In this document: in pieces, positions 1 through 5,008 of the stretch
Position numbering within the stretch: position 1 is the stretch's first letter
Layout of the letters: each line of letters opens with the position of its first letter
Assembly: GCA_030432455.1 (NCBI GenBank)
Contig: JAUIHC010000178.1
Location: forward strand, 1 to 6,373
DNA from: Phycisphaerae bacterium
GTDB taxonomy: Bacteria > Planctomycetota > Phycisphaerae > Phycisphaerales > SM1A02
Length of the DNA stretch: 6,373 bases
Reading direction: 5' to 3'
Made by a program: the position numbers and the translations under genes
Notes under the pieces: generated by a model
Told to the model about the DNA's origin: nothing
The model's input: the letters and a program-made list of their open reading frames with translations, nothing else
The model's database searches: none

Positions 1-331
1 GGGCCGTACGGCCCACGCGCAGCGCTCAAGAAGGTTCAAGGAGGCCCCCTTGCGGGGCCTCCGCCGCGCGAACAACAGGTTCACCGCAGCCGACTCCAAT
101 CGCCCCCGAAGCGCGACCCCGCGCCGACAACGCCACAACCCCACCGCCCAACGCCCCACGAAAGCAAGGCAGACCCCTTGCGGGTCTGCCGCTGCGCTCA
201 AGAAAGGTTCACGCACACTCGCGCGAGGGACGCCCGAGGCGCCCCACCCGCGCCGACAGCGCCACAACCCCACCGCCGAACGCCCCACGAAAGCAAGGCA
301 GACCCCTTGCGGGTCTGCCGCCGCGCTCAAG
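1..331. repeat. Left mosaic hairpin-repeat array (129-bp period)
   Basis: This stretch is non-coding. Three hairpins lie at 40-62, 168-190 and 297-319, spaced 128 and 129 bp. Each has two perfectly paired 9-nt arms around the same loop, CTTGC. The arms are GGAGGCCCC/GGGGCCTCC in the first and GGCAGACCC/GGGTCTGCC in the other two. They are followed by a conserved GC(N)GCGCTCAAGAA-like tail, altered to GCCGCGCGAACAA after the first, and later by GGTTCAC. The inter-hairpin segment comes in two forms: one with GCCGACTCCAA (89-99) and one with the palindrome CTCGCGCGAG (218-227). Both end in GCGCCGAC and ACGCCCCACGAAAGCAAG-like sequence. The block opens with a 14-bp palindrome, GGGCCGTACGGCCC (1-14). 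Positions 1-84 match 3288-3371 with only two differences. The array may extend left of the window. Function is unknown; REP/MITE-like dispersed element or terminator arrays are possibilities. Confidence 0.85.
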
Positions 332-368
332 AAAAAAGGCCCGGCTGAGGCAAGCCTCGAACCGAGCC
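332..368 (-). terminator. Strong intrinsic terminator on the minus strand
   Basis: Read on the minus strand, arm GGCTCGGTT, a bulged C and GAGGC pair across a TT turn with GCCTC and AGCCGGGCC. This gives about 14 base pairs, including two G-T wobbles, followed at once by six T residues (332-337). It is the most canonical rho-independent terminator in the window. No minus-strand protein gene precedes it: the neighbouring gene at 589-1410 is on the plus strand. On the plus strand the hairpin is followed by CTTCCGGGGG, so it is not a plus-strand terminator. Confidence 0.7.
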
Positions 369-407
369 CTTCCGGGGGTGAAGTAAGGGGCCGTCTTCTC
401 GACAGCC
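332..407 (-). ncRNA. Candidate small RNA, about 75 nt
   Basis: The candidate is inferred from three linked signals on the minus strand. A promoter-like pair lies at 413-440. A 5' hairpin follows at 407-389, with GGCTGTC pairing to GACGGCC (one wobble) around a GAGAA loop. After an unpaired CCTTACTTCACC-rich linker comes the intrinsic terminator at 368-332. The 5' hairpin begins 5 nt after the -10-like box, where a start site is expected. No known RNA family was recognised: it lacks the signal recognition particle RNA GGAAGGAAGCAG-type motif and any tRNA-like fold. The alternative is a terminator that only guards against antisense transcription. Confidence 0.35.
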
Positions 408-412
408 AACGA

Positions 413-440
413 ATGCTAGCATGCATCCGACGCCCCGCAA
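413..440 (-). promoter_or_regulatory. Possible promoter for the small RNA candidate
   Basis: On the minus strand TTGCGG (440-435) and TAGCAT (418-413) are separated by 16 bp, matching the sigma-70 consensus at 3 and 4 of 6 positions. The -10-like box lies inside a 10-bp palindrome, ATGCTAGCAT (413-422), so TAGCAT can be read on both strands (plus-strand copy at 417-422). No good -35 box was found for the plus-strand copy, which could otherwise serve the downstream operon. Confidence 0.3.
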
Positions 441-588
441 CCCTCGATCTGGCGGAAAGAGGCATTTTGCGGATGCGACCGGGGAGAGATCGGCATCCGT
501 CCGCCGGTCCTTTGCGCGAAGTGTCCGTTTCAGCGGTCATTTCAGACCTCGGATCCTCGACTCGAGGACTCCCCTTCCACCCTCCACC

Positions 589-1410
589 ATGCCCTCCCGA
601 ATGCAGATGCCGGTGACCGCCCGACTTGCACGCACCGTCCGCTTCGGCGTGTCCGATGCCGCGGCCGCGGGATCCCTCACGACCCCTCGCCACAACACCC
701 ACGCCGGGTGGCCGCCACTCGACATCGCGACCGGCGGCAGCTGGTCCGCGACCGTCGAGGTCGAGGGCCGACCCGACCCCCGGACCGGGTATCTCGTCGG
801 CATCGATCGCATCGACAAGGCGATCCGCGAGCAGGCCCTCCCCCGCCTCCTCGATCGACTCGCCGGTGGGTCCCTGAGCGCCCTCTCGGTCGTCCGGCTG
901 CTCCACGAGGCAGCCTCGTCGTCACTGTCGGTCACGGTCTCCGCGGTCACGCTGCGGATCGAGCCGATGACCGCCTGGCGGATAGAGTCCGACGCCATGA
1001 CCACGCCGATCGTCCAGCGACGGTACGAGTTCTCCGCCTCGCACCGGCTGCATCTCGCCGATCTCGACGACGAGGCGAATCGCGCCCTGTTCGGCAAGTG
1101 CAGCAATCCCAACGGCCACGGCCACAACTACGAGGTCGAGGTGCAGGTCGCCTTCGAGGGCGACCCGCTCGACGGTGCGATCCATCGGCTGGACGAGATC
1201 GTCGATCGCGTCGTCATCGAGCGATTCGATCACACGCACCTCAACCTCGACCTCGACGACTTCCGGGATCGCATCCCGAGCGTCGAGAACATCACCGCTC
1301 GGTGTGTCGAGCTTCTCCGGGAACCGGTGGCGACACTCGCGACCGGTGCCCGGCTTCACGCGGTGACGGTGTGGGAGACGCCCCGCACCGCCTGCACGAT
1401 CCACGCCTGA
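589..1410 (+). CDS. Tandem PTPS-fold protein with one active domain
   Basis: The product is 273 residues with two PTPS-like halves. Residues about 137-273 form a complete 6-pyruvoyl-tetrahydropterin synthase/QueD-family domain. Likely zinc ligands are H152 in FSASHRL and H177/H179 in NGHGHNY; the catalytic triad is C171 in GKCSNPNGHGH, D214 and H215 in FDHTHLNL; E263 in VWETP is the pterin anchor. The C-x5-HGH spacing resembles mammalian PTPS rather than E. coli QueD (C-x3-HGH), so the substrate is probably dihydroneopterin triphosphate, but pterin versus queuosine use is undecided. Residues about 8-134 repeat the strand/helix pattern (WSATVEVEG, VGIDRIDKAI, VTLRIEPMTAW) without the zinc histidines or catalytic Cys, so this half looks degenerate. 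The frame is open back to ATG 421, but that extension reads as non-coding. ATG 589 is chosen; 601 and 607 are also possible, and none has a clear Shine-Dalgarno. It is first of three plus-strand genes. Confidence 0.85.
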   Translation: MPSRMQMPVTARLARTVRFGVSDAAAAGSLTTPRHNTHAGWPPLDIATGGSWSATVEVEGRPDPRTGYLVGIDRIDKAIREQALPRLLDRLAGGSLSALSVVRLLHEAASSSLSVTVSAVTLRIEPMTAWRIESDAMTTPIVQRRYEFSASHRLHLADLDDEANRALFGKCSNPNGHGHNYEVEVQVAFEGDPLDGAIHRLDEIVDRVVIERFDHTHLNLDLDDFRDRIPSVENITARCVELLREPVATLATGARLHAVTVWETPRTACTIHA

Positions 1411-1424
1411 CTTCGGACGCCCTC

Positions 1425-2675
1425 ATGCGACGCCCCCTGTTCCTTCGCTCCGCTCTGATCTGCCTCGCGACGCTCGGAGTCGCCGCATCCGCGATCGCCG
1501 AGGACTGGACGGATCTCCGCCGCGACTACGATTCGATCCGGAACTACCTCGCGGCGAAGAAGCGACTCGGCGAGGACGAACGAACCTCGCTCGCGAAGTT
1601 GCAGACCAGACTCGACTCCTTCCGGGCCGACCACCCGCAGGACCCGAGACCGATCGCGATGGATCTGCAGATCGCCGAATGGCTGGGCGACGACGATCGC
1701 ATCGATGCCGACTACGAGGCGCTCGCCGGTCTCTCGGAGAACGACCGCGTCCAGGTCCGCTGGGCGACGCATCGGCTCGGCATGAACCGCTACGACGATG
1801 TGGCGGCGATCATCCAGCGGAATCCGGTGGACTACGCCGCCGAGCCGGAGGGGGCGCTCCTGCTCGCCCGCAGCCACATGGCCCGCAATCGATTCCAGGA
1901 TGCGATCGACACCATCGACGCGATCCCGGAGGACGGCCTGAAGAAGCCGGGGATCCGCGGCCGCGCGAACCGGATTCGAGGGGAGGCGTCCCGGTGGCTG
2001 TCGCTCTGGTCGGACGAGCTCGCGCTCCGAGCCTCCGAAGGGGCTCCCGGCCTGCCGATCATGCAGCTGGTGACCTCCAAGGGCCCGGTGACCATCCTGC
2101 TCTTCGAGGATCAGGCCCCGAACACCGTGGCGAACTTCATCGAGCTCGCCGAGAAGGACTTCTACGACGGGACCCGCTTCCATCGTGTGGAGCCGAACTT
2201 CGTGGTGCAGGGCGGCGACCCGAACTCGCGTCCGGGAAGCCCCGGTGCCCCGGGCAGCGGCGGTCGTGGAGCCCGGCTTCCCGACGAGAGCGGACGCCCG
2301 GACAAGCGGTATCACTTCGCGGGCGCCGTCGCCATGGCGAAGAGTCCGGATCCGCAGAAGCCCGGATCGACGGTCAAGGACAGCGCCAGTTCGCAGTTCT
2401 ACATCGTGCTCGAACCGATGGAGAATCTGAACGCCGAGTACACGGTGTTCGGTCGCGTCGTCGACGGCATCGAGGTCGTCGAGGCGATCCGCCGCGACGA
2501 CGACCTCATCGACGTGGTGACCGTGTCCCGCCCCGATCGAACCTATGTCGCCGAGACGCTGGCTCTGCCGGGCATTCCGAAGGCTGGCACCCCGCTGCCC
2601 GACGAGCTGCGAACCAAGCCGGATTCAAGCGAGTCCGAGACCCCGGGCGACGCGAACGCCCCCACCGATCCCTGA
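1425..2675 (+). CDS. Exported cyclophilin-type peptidyl-prolyl isomerase
   Basis: The product is 416 residues. It starts with a signal peptide (MRRPLF, hydrophobic core about residues 9-22, likely cut after A25 in AIA|ED), so it acts outside the cytoplasmic membrane. Residues about 26-210 are rich in charged, probably helical segments that may form TPR-like repeats, though no repeat is certain. Residues about 213-367 are a cyclophilin domain, which catalyses cis-trans isomerisation of X-Pro bonds. It carries RFHRV with catalytic R254, QGGD (262-265), SQFYI (323-327) and YTVFGRVVDG. The glycine-rich loop and LPDE after QGGD are typical of bacterial forms. The last 45 residues are a polar, Pro/Asp/Ser-rich tail. 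The start lies 14 bp after the PTPS-like stop, suggesting cotranscription, with no obvious Shine-Dalgarno. The role is probably folding of exported proteins; the helical N-terminal part may bind clients or partners (inference). Confidence 0.93.
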   Translation: MRRPLFLRSALICLATLGVAASAIAEDWTDLRRDYDSIRNYLAAKKRLGEDERTSLAKLQTRLDSFRADHPQDPRPIAMDLQIAEWLGDDDRIDADYEALAGLSENDRVQVRWATHRLGMNRYDDVAAIIQRNPVDYAAEPEGALLLARSHMARNRFQDAIDTIDAIPEDGLKKPGIRGRANRIRGEASRWLSLWSDELALRASEGAPGLPIMQLVTSKGPVTILLFEDQAPNTVANFIELAEKDFYDGTRFHRVEPNFVVQGGDPNSRPGSPGAPGSGGRGARLPDESGRPDKRYHFAGAVAMAKSPDPQKPGSTVKDSASSQFYIVLEPMENLNAEYTVFGRVVDGIEVVEAIRRDDDLIDVVTVSRPDRTYVAETLALPGIPKAGTPLPDELRTKPDSSESETPGDANAPTDP

Positions 2676-2713
2676 TTCACCCTTCTCATCGATCCGACTT
2701 CGGAGACCAGACC

Positions 2714-2911
2714 ATGGCCCGCCTCGTGAAGCTCGACGCCACCGGCCCCATCCGCATCGACCCGCAGGAGAAGCCCGTCTTCATCTGCGCCTGCGGACTC
2801 ACGAAGAACTTCCCGTTCTGTGACGGAGCGCACAAGAAGTGCAAGGAGGAAGAGCCGGGCGCGGTGTACCGGTACGACCCGGAGACCGGAGAGCCGGTGC
2901 GGGCGGAGTGA
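2714..2911 (+). CDS. Small CDGSH iron-sulfur domain protein
   Basis: The product is a 65-residue, single-domain protein of the CDGSH (mitoNEET-type) family, which binds a [2Fe-2S] cluster through three cysteines and one histidine. The motif C-x-C-x2-T-x3-P-x-C-D-G-A-H is complete: C25, C27, C36 and H40, with A39 in place of the usual serine. There is no signal peptide or membrane segment, so it should be cytosolic and may act in electron transfer or cluster handling; the partner is unknown. ATG 2714 is preceded by GGAG (2702-2705) at 8-nt spacing, which supports this start. The gene follows the cyclophilin gene by 38 bp and is probably last in the operon. No canonical terminator follows; the repeat region begins a few bases after the stop. 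Confidence 0.93.
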   Translation: MARLVKLDATGPIRIDPQEKPVFICACGLTKNFPFCDGAHKKCKEEEPGAVYRYDPETGEPVRAE

Positions 2912-2925
2912 GGGGGAGGATCGAA

Positions 2926-2952
2926 AGTCGAGAGTCGAGAGTCGAGAGTCGA
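2926..2952. repeat. Short 7-bp tandem repeat (AGTCGAG)
   Basis: AGTCGAG is repeated three times and followed by a partial AGTCGA, 27 bp in all, starting 15 bp after the CDGSH stop codon. It is a simple-sequence tract that could vary in copy number by replication slippage. No function is evident. Confidence 0.9.
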
Positions 2953-2984
2953 AGAGCCCATCTCGGGCATGGACGTCTCTGAGA

Positions 2985-3109
2985 CGATTCCGCCGACCCC
3001 GCACCGGGGGAGCTGTCGCCGAAGGCGACTGAGGGGGCTCCGTCGCCGACTCGATCGATCACCGAGTCGGCCGAGTACCCCCTCCGCCCGCTGCGCGGGC
3101 ACCTCCCCC
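2985..3109. repeat. Palindromic element able to fold as a cloverleaf
   Basis: Nested inverted repeats give a closed, branched fold. The outer stem is GGGGGAG (3006-3012) with CTCCCCC (3103-3109). Arm 1 is GTCGCC-GAA-GGCGAC (3015-3029). Arm 2 is GAGGGGG (3031-3037) with CCCCCTC (3078-3084), capped by a perfect 9-bp stem GCCGACTCG (3045-3053) with CGAGTCGGC (3063-3071). Arm 3 is GCCCGC-TGC-GCGGGC (3086-3100). An upstream CCCCG-CAC-CGGGG hairpin (2997-3009) competes with the outer stem. No open frame or transposase is linked. Elements of this general layout are recalled from intergenic regions of other bacteria, but this was not checked. It may be a non-autonomous REP/MITE-like element. Confidence 0.7.
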
Positions 3110-3147
3110 GCACGCGGTGGAGGAGAACCGTGTTGCCGCGCCTTGCA

Positions 3148-3216
3148 CGACTCCGCCGACCCCGTCTTCGGGGGAGCTGTCGCCCAAGGCGACTGAGGGG
3201 GCTCCGTCGCCGACTC
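3148..3216. repeat. Truncated copy of the cloverleaf element (left half)
   Basis: This segment matches 2985-3052 closely: the same GGGGGAGCT, arm 1 stem GTCGCC/GGCGAC with loop CAA instead of GAA, then GAGGGGGCTCCGTCGCCGACTC. The upstream hairpin keeps its CCCCG and CGGGG arms, but the loop changes from CAC to TCTT. After 3216 the sequence switches to the mosaic repeat family (CAAACGCCCCC), which has a matching junction at 89-106, so the second half of the cloverleaf is missing. Confidence 0.8.
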
Positions 3217-3492
3217 CAAACGCCCCCTACGCGCGAACCCGCGCCGACCACGCCACATCCATCGCCCGCCCCCGACACAGCGAGCATGGGCCGTACGGCC
3301 CACGCGCAGCGCTCAAGAAGGTTCAAGGGGGCCCCCTTGCGGGGCCTCCGCCGCGCGATCAACAGGTTCACGCACACTCGCGCGAGGGACGCCCGAGGCG
3401 CCCCACCCGCGCCGACGACGCCACACCCCCACCGCCCAACGCCACGCGAAAGCAAGGGGGCCCCCTTGCGGGGCCTCCGCAGCGCTCAAGAA
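3209..3492. repeat. Right mosaic hairpin-repeat block
   Basis: This is a second copy of the family at the window's left end, in the same orientation. Hairpins lie at 3327-3349 and 3456-3478, 129 bp apart, with arms GGGGGCCCC and GGGGCCTCC (one G-T wobble) and the same CTTGC loop. The 14-bp palindrome GGGCCGTACGGCCC recurs at 3288-3301. Positions 3288-3371 match 1-84 with two differences, and 3365-3416 is identical to 206-257. The block ends in GCGCTCAAGAAAAA, which overlaps the 3' end of the ACT-domain gene. Confidence 0.85.
3452..3478 (-). terminator. Repeat hairpin acting as ACT-gene terminator
   Basis: On the minus strand the hairpin GGAGGCCCC-GCAAG-GGGGCCCCC starts 8 nt after the ACT-gene stop codon and is followed by TTGCTTTCG, a broken T-rich tract. 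That arrangement is terminator-like. The repeat's own CTTGAGCGC supplies the stop codon TGA. The flank and loop also form a perfect 18-bp palindrome, GCAAGGGGGCCCCCTTGC (3452-3469), an alternative pairing that excludes the main hairpin. Confidence 0.5.
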
Positions 3493-3950
3493 AAATCCAG
3501 CTCGCCCAGCAGCGTGAAGCCCTTCCGCATGAGGATCTGACCCGCGAAGGTGTGGTCGTCCACCGCGATCGCGAGGGCCGGGGGGCTGTCGCCGGGGCGG
3601 TTCACCGGGTAGATGAACGAGATGTTCACCTCGGTCGCGAGCAGCGAACGGCACGCCTCACGCATCGTCGAGTCGTCGGGCACCTCGAACACGAGGATGT
3701 CGGTCTCGGAGAAGGTGAATCCGTTCTGACGCAGCGTGAAGCGGGCGCCGTCGGCGTTGTCGCAGATCACCCGGACCACCGCGTGGTCGCTGGAGTCCAG
3801 GACGCAGATCGCCCGGACATGGACGTCCGTCGCATCCTCCAGGGTCTCCAGAAGCTCGAGCAGCTTGCCGACCCGGTTGTCGAGAAAGATGCTGAACTGA
3901 CGGACGATCGGCGGGGTGTAGCCCCGCTCGGTCTCGGGCATCGCAGCCAT
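3486..3950 (-). CDS. Tandem ACT-domain protein
   Basis: The product is 154 residues with two ACT-type regulatory domains and no catalytic domain. The first spans about residues 15-90 (QFSIFLDNRVGKLLELLETL, then NGFTFSETDILVFEVPDD). The second spans about 93-150 (VNISFIYPVNRP, LAIAVDDHTFAGQILMRKGFTLL). ACT domains bind amino acids or similar small ligands. Stand-alone tandem ACT proteins are common in anaerobic and planctomycete lineages, often without an assigned role, so a sensor of an amino acid is the most that can be inferred. The start at 3950 is supported by AGAGGA 6 nt upstream; a second ATG at 3941 is possible. The stop codon and last two residues (Phe-Ser) lie in the right-hand repeat block. 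The gene sits 108 bp downstream of mqnD and appears to have its own promoter. Confidence 0.88.
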   Translation of the reverse strand: MAAMPETERGYTPPIVRQFSIFLDNRVGKLLELLETLEDATDVHVRAICVLDSSDHAVVRVICDNADGARFTLRQNGFTFSETDILVFEVPDDSTMREACRSLLATEVNISFIYPVNRPGDSPPALAIAVDDHTFAGQILMRKGFTLLGELDFS

Positions 3951-3998
3951 GCGGAATCCTCTGGCGCCCGTCGAGTCGGGCGAAGTCGCGGCGGTGGG

Positions 3999-4016
3999 TC
4001 GTCGGCGTGCCGACGA
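3999..4016. promoter_or_regulatory. Perfect inverted repeat in the ACT-gene leader
   Basis: TCGTCGGC and GCCGACGA flank a GT centre, making a perfect 8-bp inverted repeat. It lies downstream of the predicted -10 box and about 50 bp before the ACT start codon. No T-tract follows on the minus strand, so it is not a terminator for mqnD. It could be an operator or a leader RNA hairpin. Confidence 0.4.
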
Positions 4017-4034
4017 TTCCCGACGGCGAGGTCG

Positions 4035-4062
4035 AGTATAGCGACGGGATGCCGGGCGTCAG
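4035..4062 (-). promoter_or_regulatory. Probable promoter of the ACT-domain gene
   Basis: On the minus strand CTGACG (4062-4057) and TATACT (4040-4035) are separated by 16 bp and match sigma-70 boxes at 4 and 5 of 6 positions. TATACT is a rare AT-rich hexamer in this GC-rich window. The -35-like box contains the mqnD stop codon TGA, so the promoter overlaps the end of mqnD. The predicted leader is about 78 nt. Confidence 0.45.
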
Positions 4063-4961
4063 CCTCCTCTGACGAAGGTGATCGCACCGGGATCGGAGAG
4101 CAGACCGGCGGTCGCCGCCTCGGCGAAGAGCCGCTCGACGGCCTTCCGCCCATCCTCGCCCGCGTCGACGGTCAGACGATTGACGTAGAGCTCGACGAAA
4201 CGGTCCGCCACGTCGCGGTCGATGCCACGACCGAATCGCATCGCGTACGCCAGCGATCGATCACGCTGGTCGAGGGCCATCGCCACGCTGGCTTCGAGCA
4301 GCGCCGCGATCTCCGTGAGCGTCCCGGGGCCGAACTGGTCGTCGAGGTCGCGACGGACGACGTTCACCCCGAGCGGAAGCGGTCCGCCGGTCCGCTCGCC
4401 CCACCACGTCCCGAGGTCCTCGACGAGCTGCAGGCCCAGGTCGCCGTAGGTGAGCTGGCCCTCGTGGATGACCACCCCCGCGTCGGCGCGGCCGTCGAGC
4501 ACGGCGTCGGGAACCTCCTCGAAGGGAACCTCGACCGGCTCGAACTCGCGTCCGGCCATCCGGATTCCGAGGACCAGGGCCGAGGTCGTCCGAGCGCCGG
4601 GGATCGCAATCCGAGGTCGAGACTGCTGGAGATCCTCGATGGAGGTCGGGGTCGCCGCGACGAGCTTGGGGCCGTAGCCCTCGCCCATGGACGAGCCGCA
4701 GGCGGTGATCGCGTAGCGATCGGCGACCCGCGGGAACTGACCGCAGCTGAGGGCGGTGATCTCCAGAAGATCGTCGCCCGCCTCCGCCCGGCGGTTCGCG
4801 GCCTCGATGTCGATCTCGACCTGCTCGAATCGGAACCGCGAGGAGCGGATCGACGGGGGCTCGCCGTCCACCTCGAAGAGCGGCCACCACATGAAGGCGT
4901 CGTCGGGGTCGGGGCTGTGCCCGAGGCGCAGCGTGGCGGGCGTCGTCGCAGTGGTCGTCAT
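4059..4961 (-). CDS. mqnD: MqnD, 1,4-dihydroxy-6-naphthoate synthase
   Basis: The product is a 300-residue enzyme of the MqnA/MqnD family. MqnD converts cyclic dehypoxanthinyl futalosine to 1,4-dihydroxy-6-naphthoate in the futalosine route to menaquinone, in the cytosol. Signatures are GHSPDPDDAF (14-23) near the N-terminus, the substrate-pocket segment ITALSCGQFP (68-77), and VVIHEGQLTYGDLGL (163-177). H166 there corresponds to the catalytic histidine (His145 in the Thermus enzyme, from memory). PLGVNVVRRDL (196-206) follows. The HEGQLTY block separates MqnD from the related MqnA. Length is close to the family's usual 270-300. The first ATG of the frame (4961) is used; only a distant G-run precedes it, so the Shine-Dalgarno is weak. 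No other mqn gene lies in the window, so the pathway genes appear dispersed. Confidence 0.93.
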   Translation of the reverse strand: MTTTATTPATLRLGHSPDPDDAFMWWPLFEVDGEPPSIRSSRFRFEQVEIDIEAANRRAEAGDDLLEITALSCGQFPRVADRYAITACGSSMGEGYGPKLVAATPTSIEDLQQSRPRIAIPGARTTSALVLGIRMAGREFEPVEVPFEEVPDAVLDGRADAGVVIHEGQLTYGDLGLQLVEDLGTWWGERTGGPLPLGVNVVRRDLDDQFGPGTLTEIAALLEASVAMALDQRDRSLAYAMRFGRGIDRDVADRFVELYVNRLTVDAGEDGRKAVERLFAEAATAGLLSDPGAITFVRGG

Positions 4962-5008
4962 GGCCGCGATGGTAGCCCCCCGACCGCTCGTTCGGCGGCG
5001 GTGGAAGA

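Larger units (their letters stand above)
2912..3485. other. Gene-free convergent gap filled with repeats
   Basis: These 574 bp separate the 3' ends of the CDGSH gene and the ACT-domain gene. No coding frame here resembles a protein. The contents in order are a 7-bp tandem repeat (2926-2952), a short palindrome CGTCTC-T-GAGACG (2974-2986), a cloverleaf-forming element (2985-3109), a half copy of it (3148-3216), and the second mosaic hairpin-repeat block (3209-3492), whose last bases run into the ACT gene. The concentration of repeats in a convergent gap suggests tolerated insertions or terminator functions. Confidence 0.8.

Noticed and set aside
338..368. tRNA or tmRNA 3' end suggested by GGTTCGA on the minus strand
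   Set aside because: The motif is inside the terminator stem; no acceptor stem, anticodon arm or CCA end fits around it.
421..588. N-terminal extension of the PTPS-like protein starting at ATG 421
   Set aside because: The frame is open, but the translation is Arg/Pro/Ser-rich without resemblance to the domain, and the fold begins just after ATG 589.
421..588. PreQ1 or other riboswitch in the leader of the PTPS-like gene
   Set aside because: No short C-rich hairpin plus A-rich tail of the preQ1 type, nor any other known aptamer core, was seen.
50..616. Open frame across the left repeat array, with a repeated KARQTPCGSAAALKK-like peptide
   Set aside because: The peptide repetition only reflects the DNA hairpin repeats; unit spacing and arm changes follow base pairing rather than codon constraints, and no family is recognised.
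2985..3109. tRNA-like interpretation of the cloverleaf
   Set aside because: It is too long, and it has neither the T-loop GTTCGA consensus nor conserved D-loop positions; the stems are GC-rich palindromes.
1..3492. CRISPR array
   Set aside because: The period is about 129 bp, only two or three units occur per block, the sequence between hairpins is itself repeated, and no cas gene is present.
1..3492. Composite transposon or genomic island around the operon
   Set aside because: No transposase, integrase or attachment site is visible, and the enclosed genes look like ordinary chromosomal genes with the same base composition as the rest.
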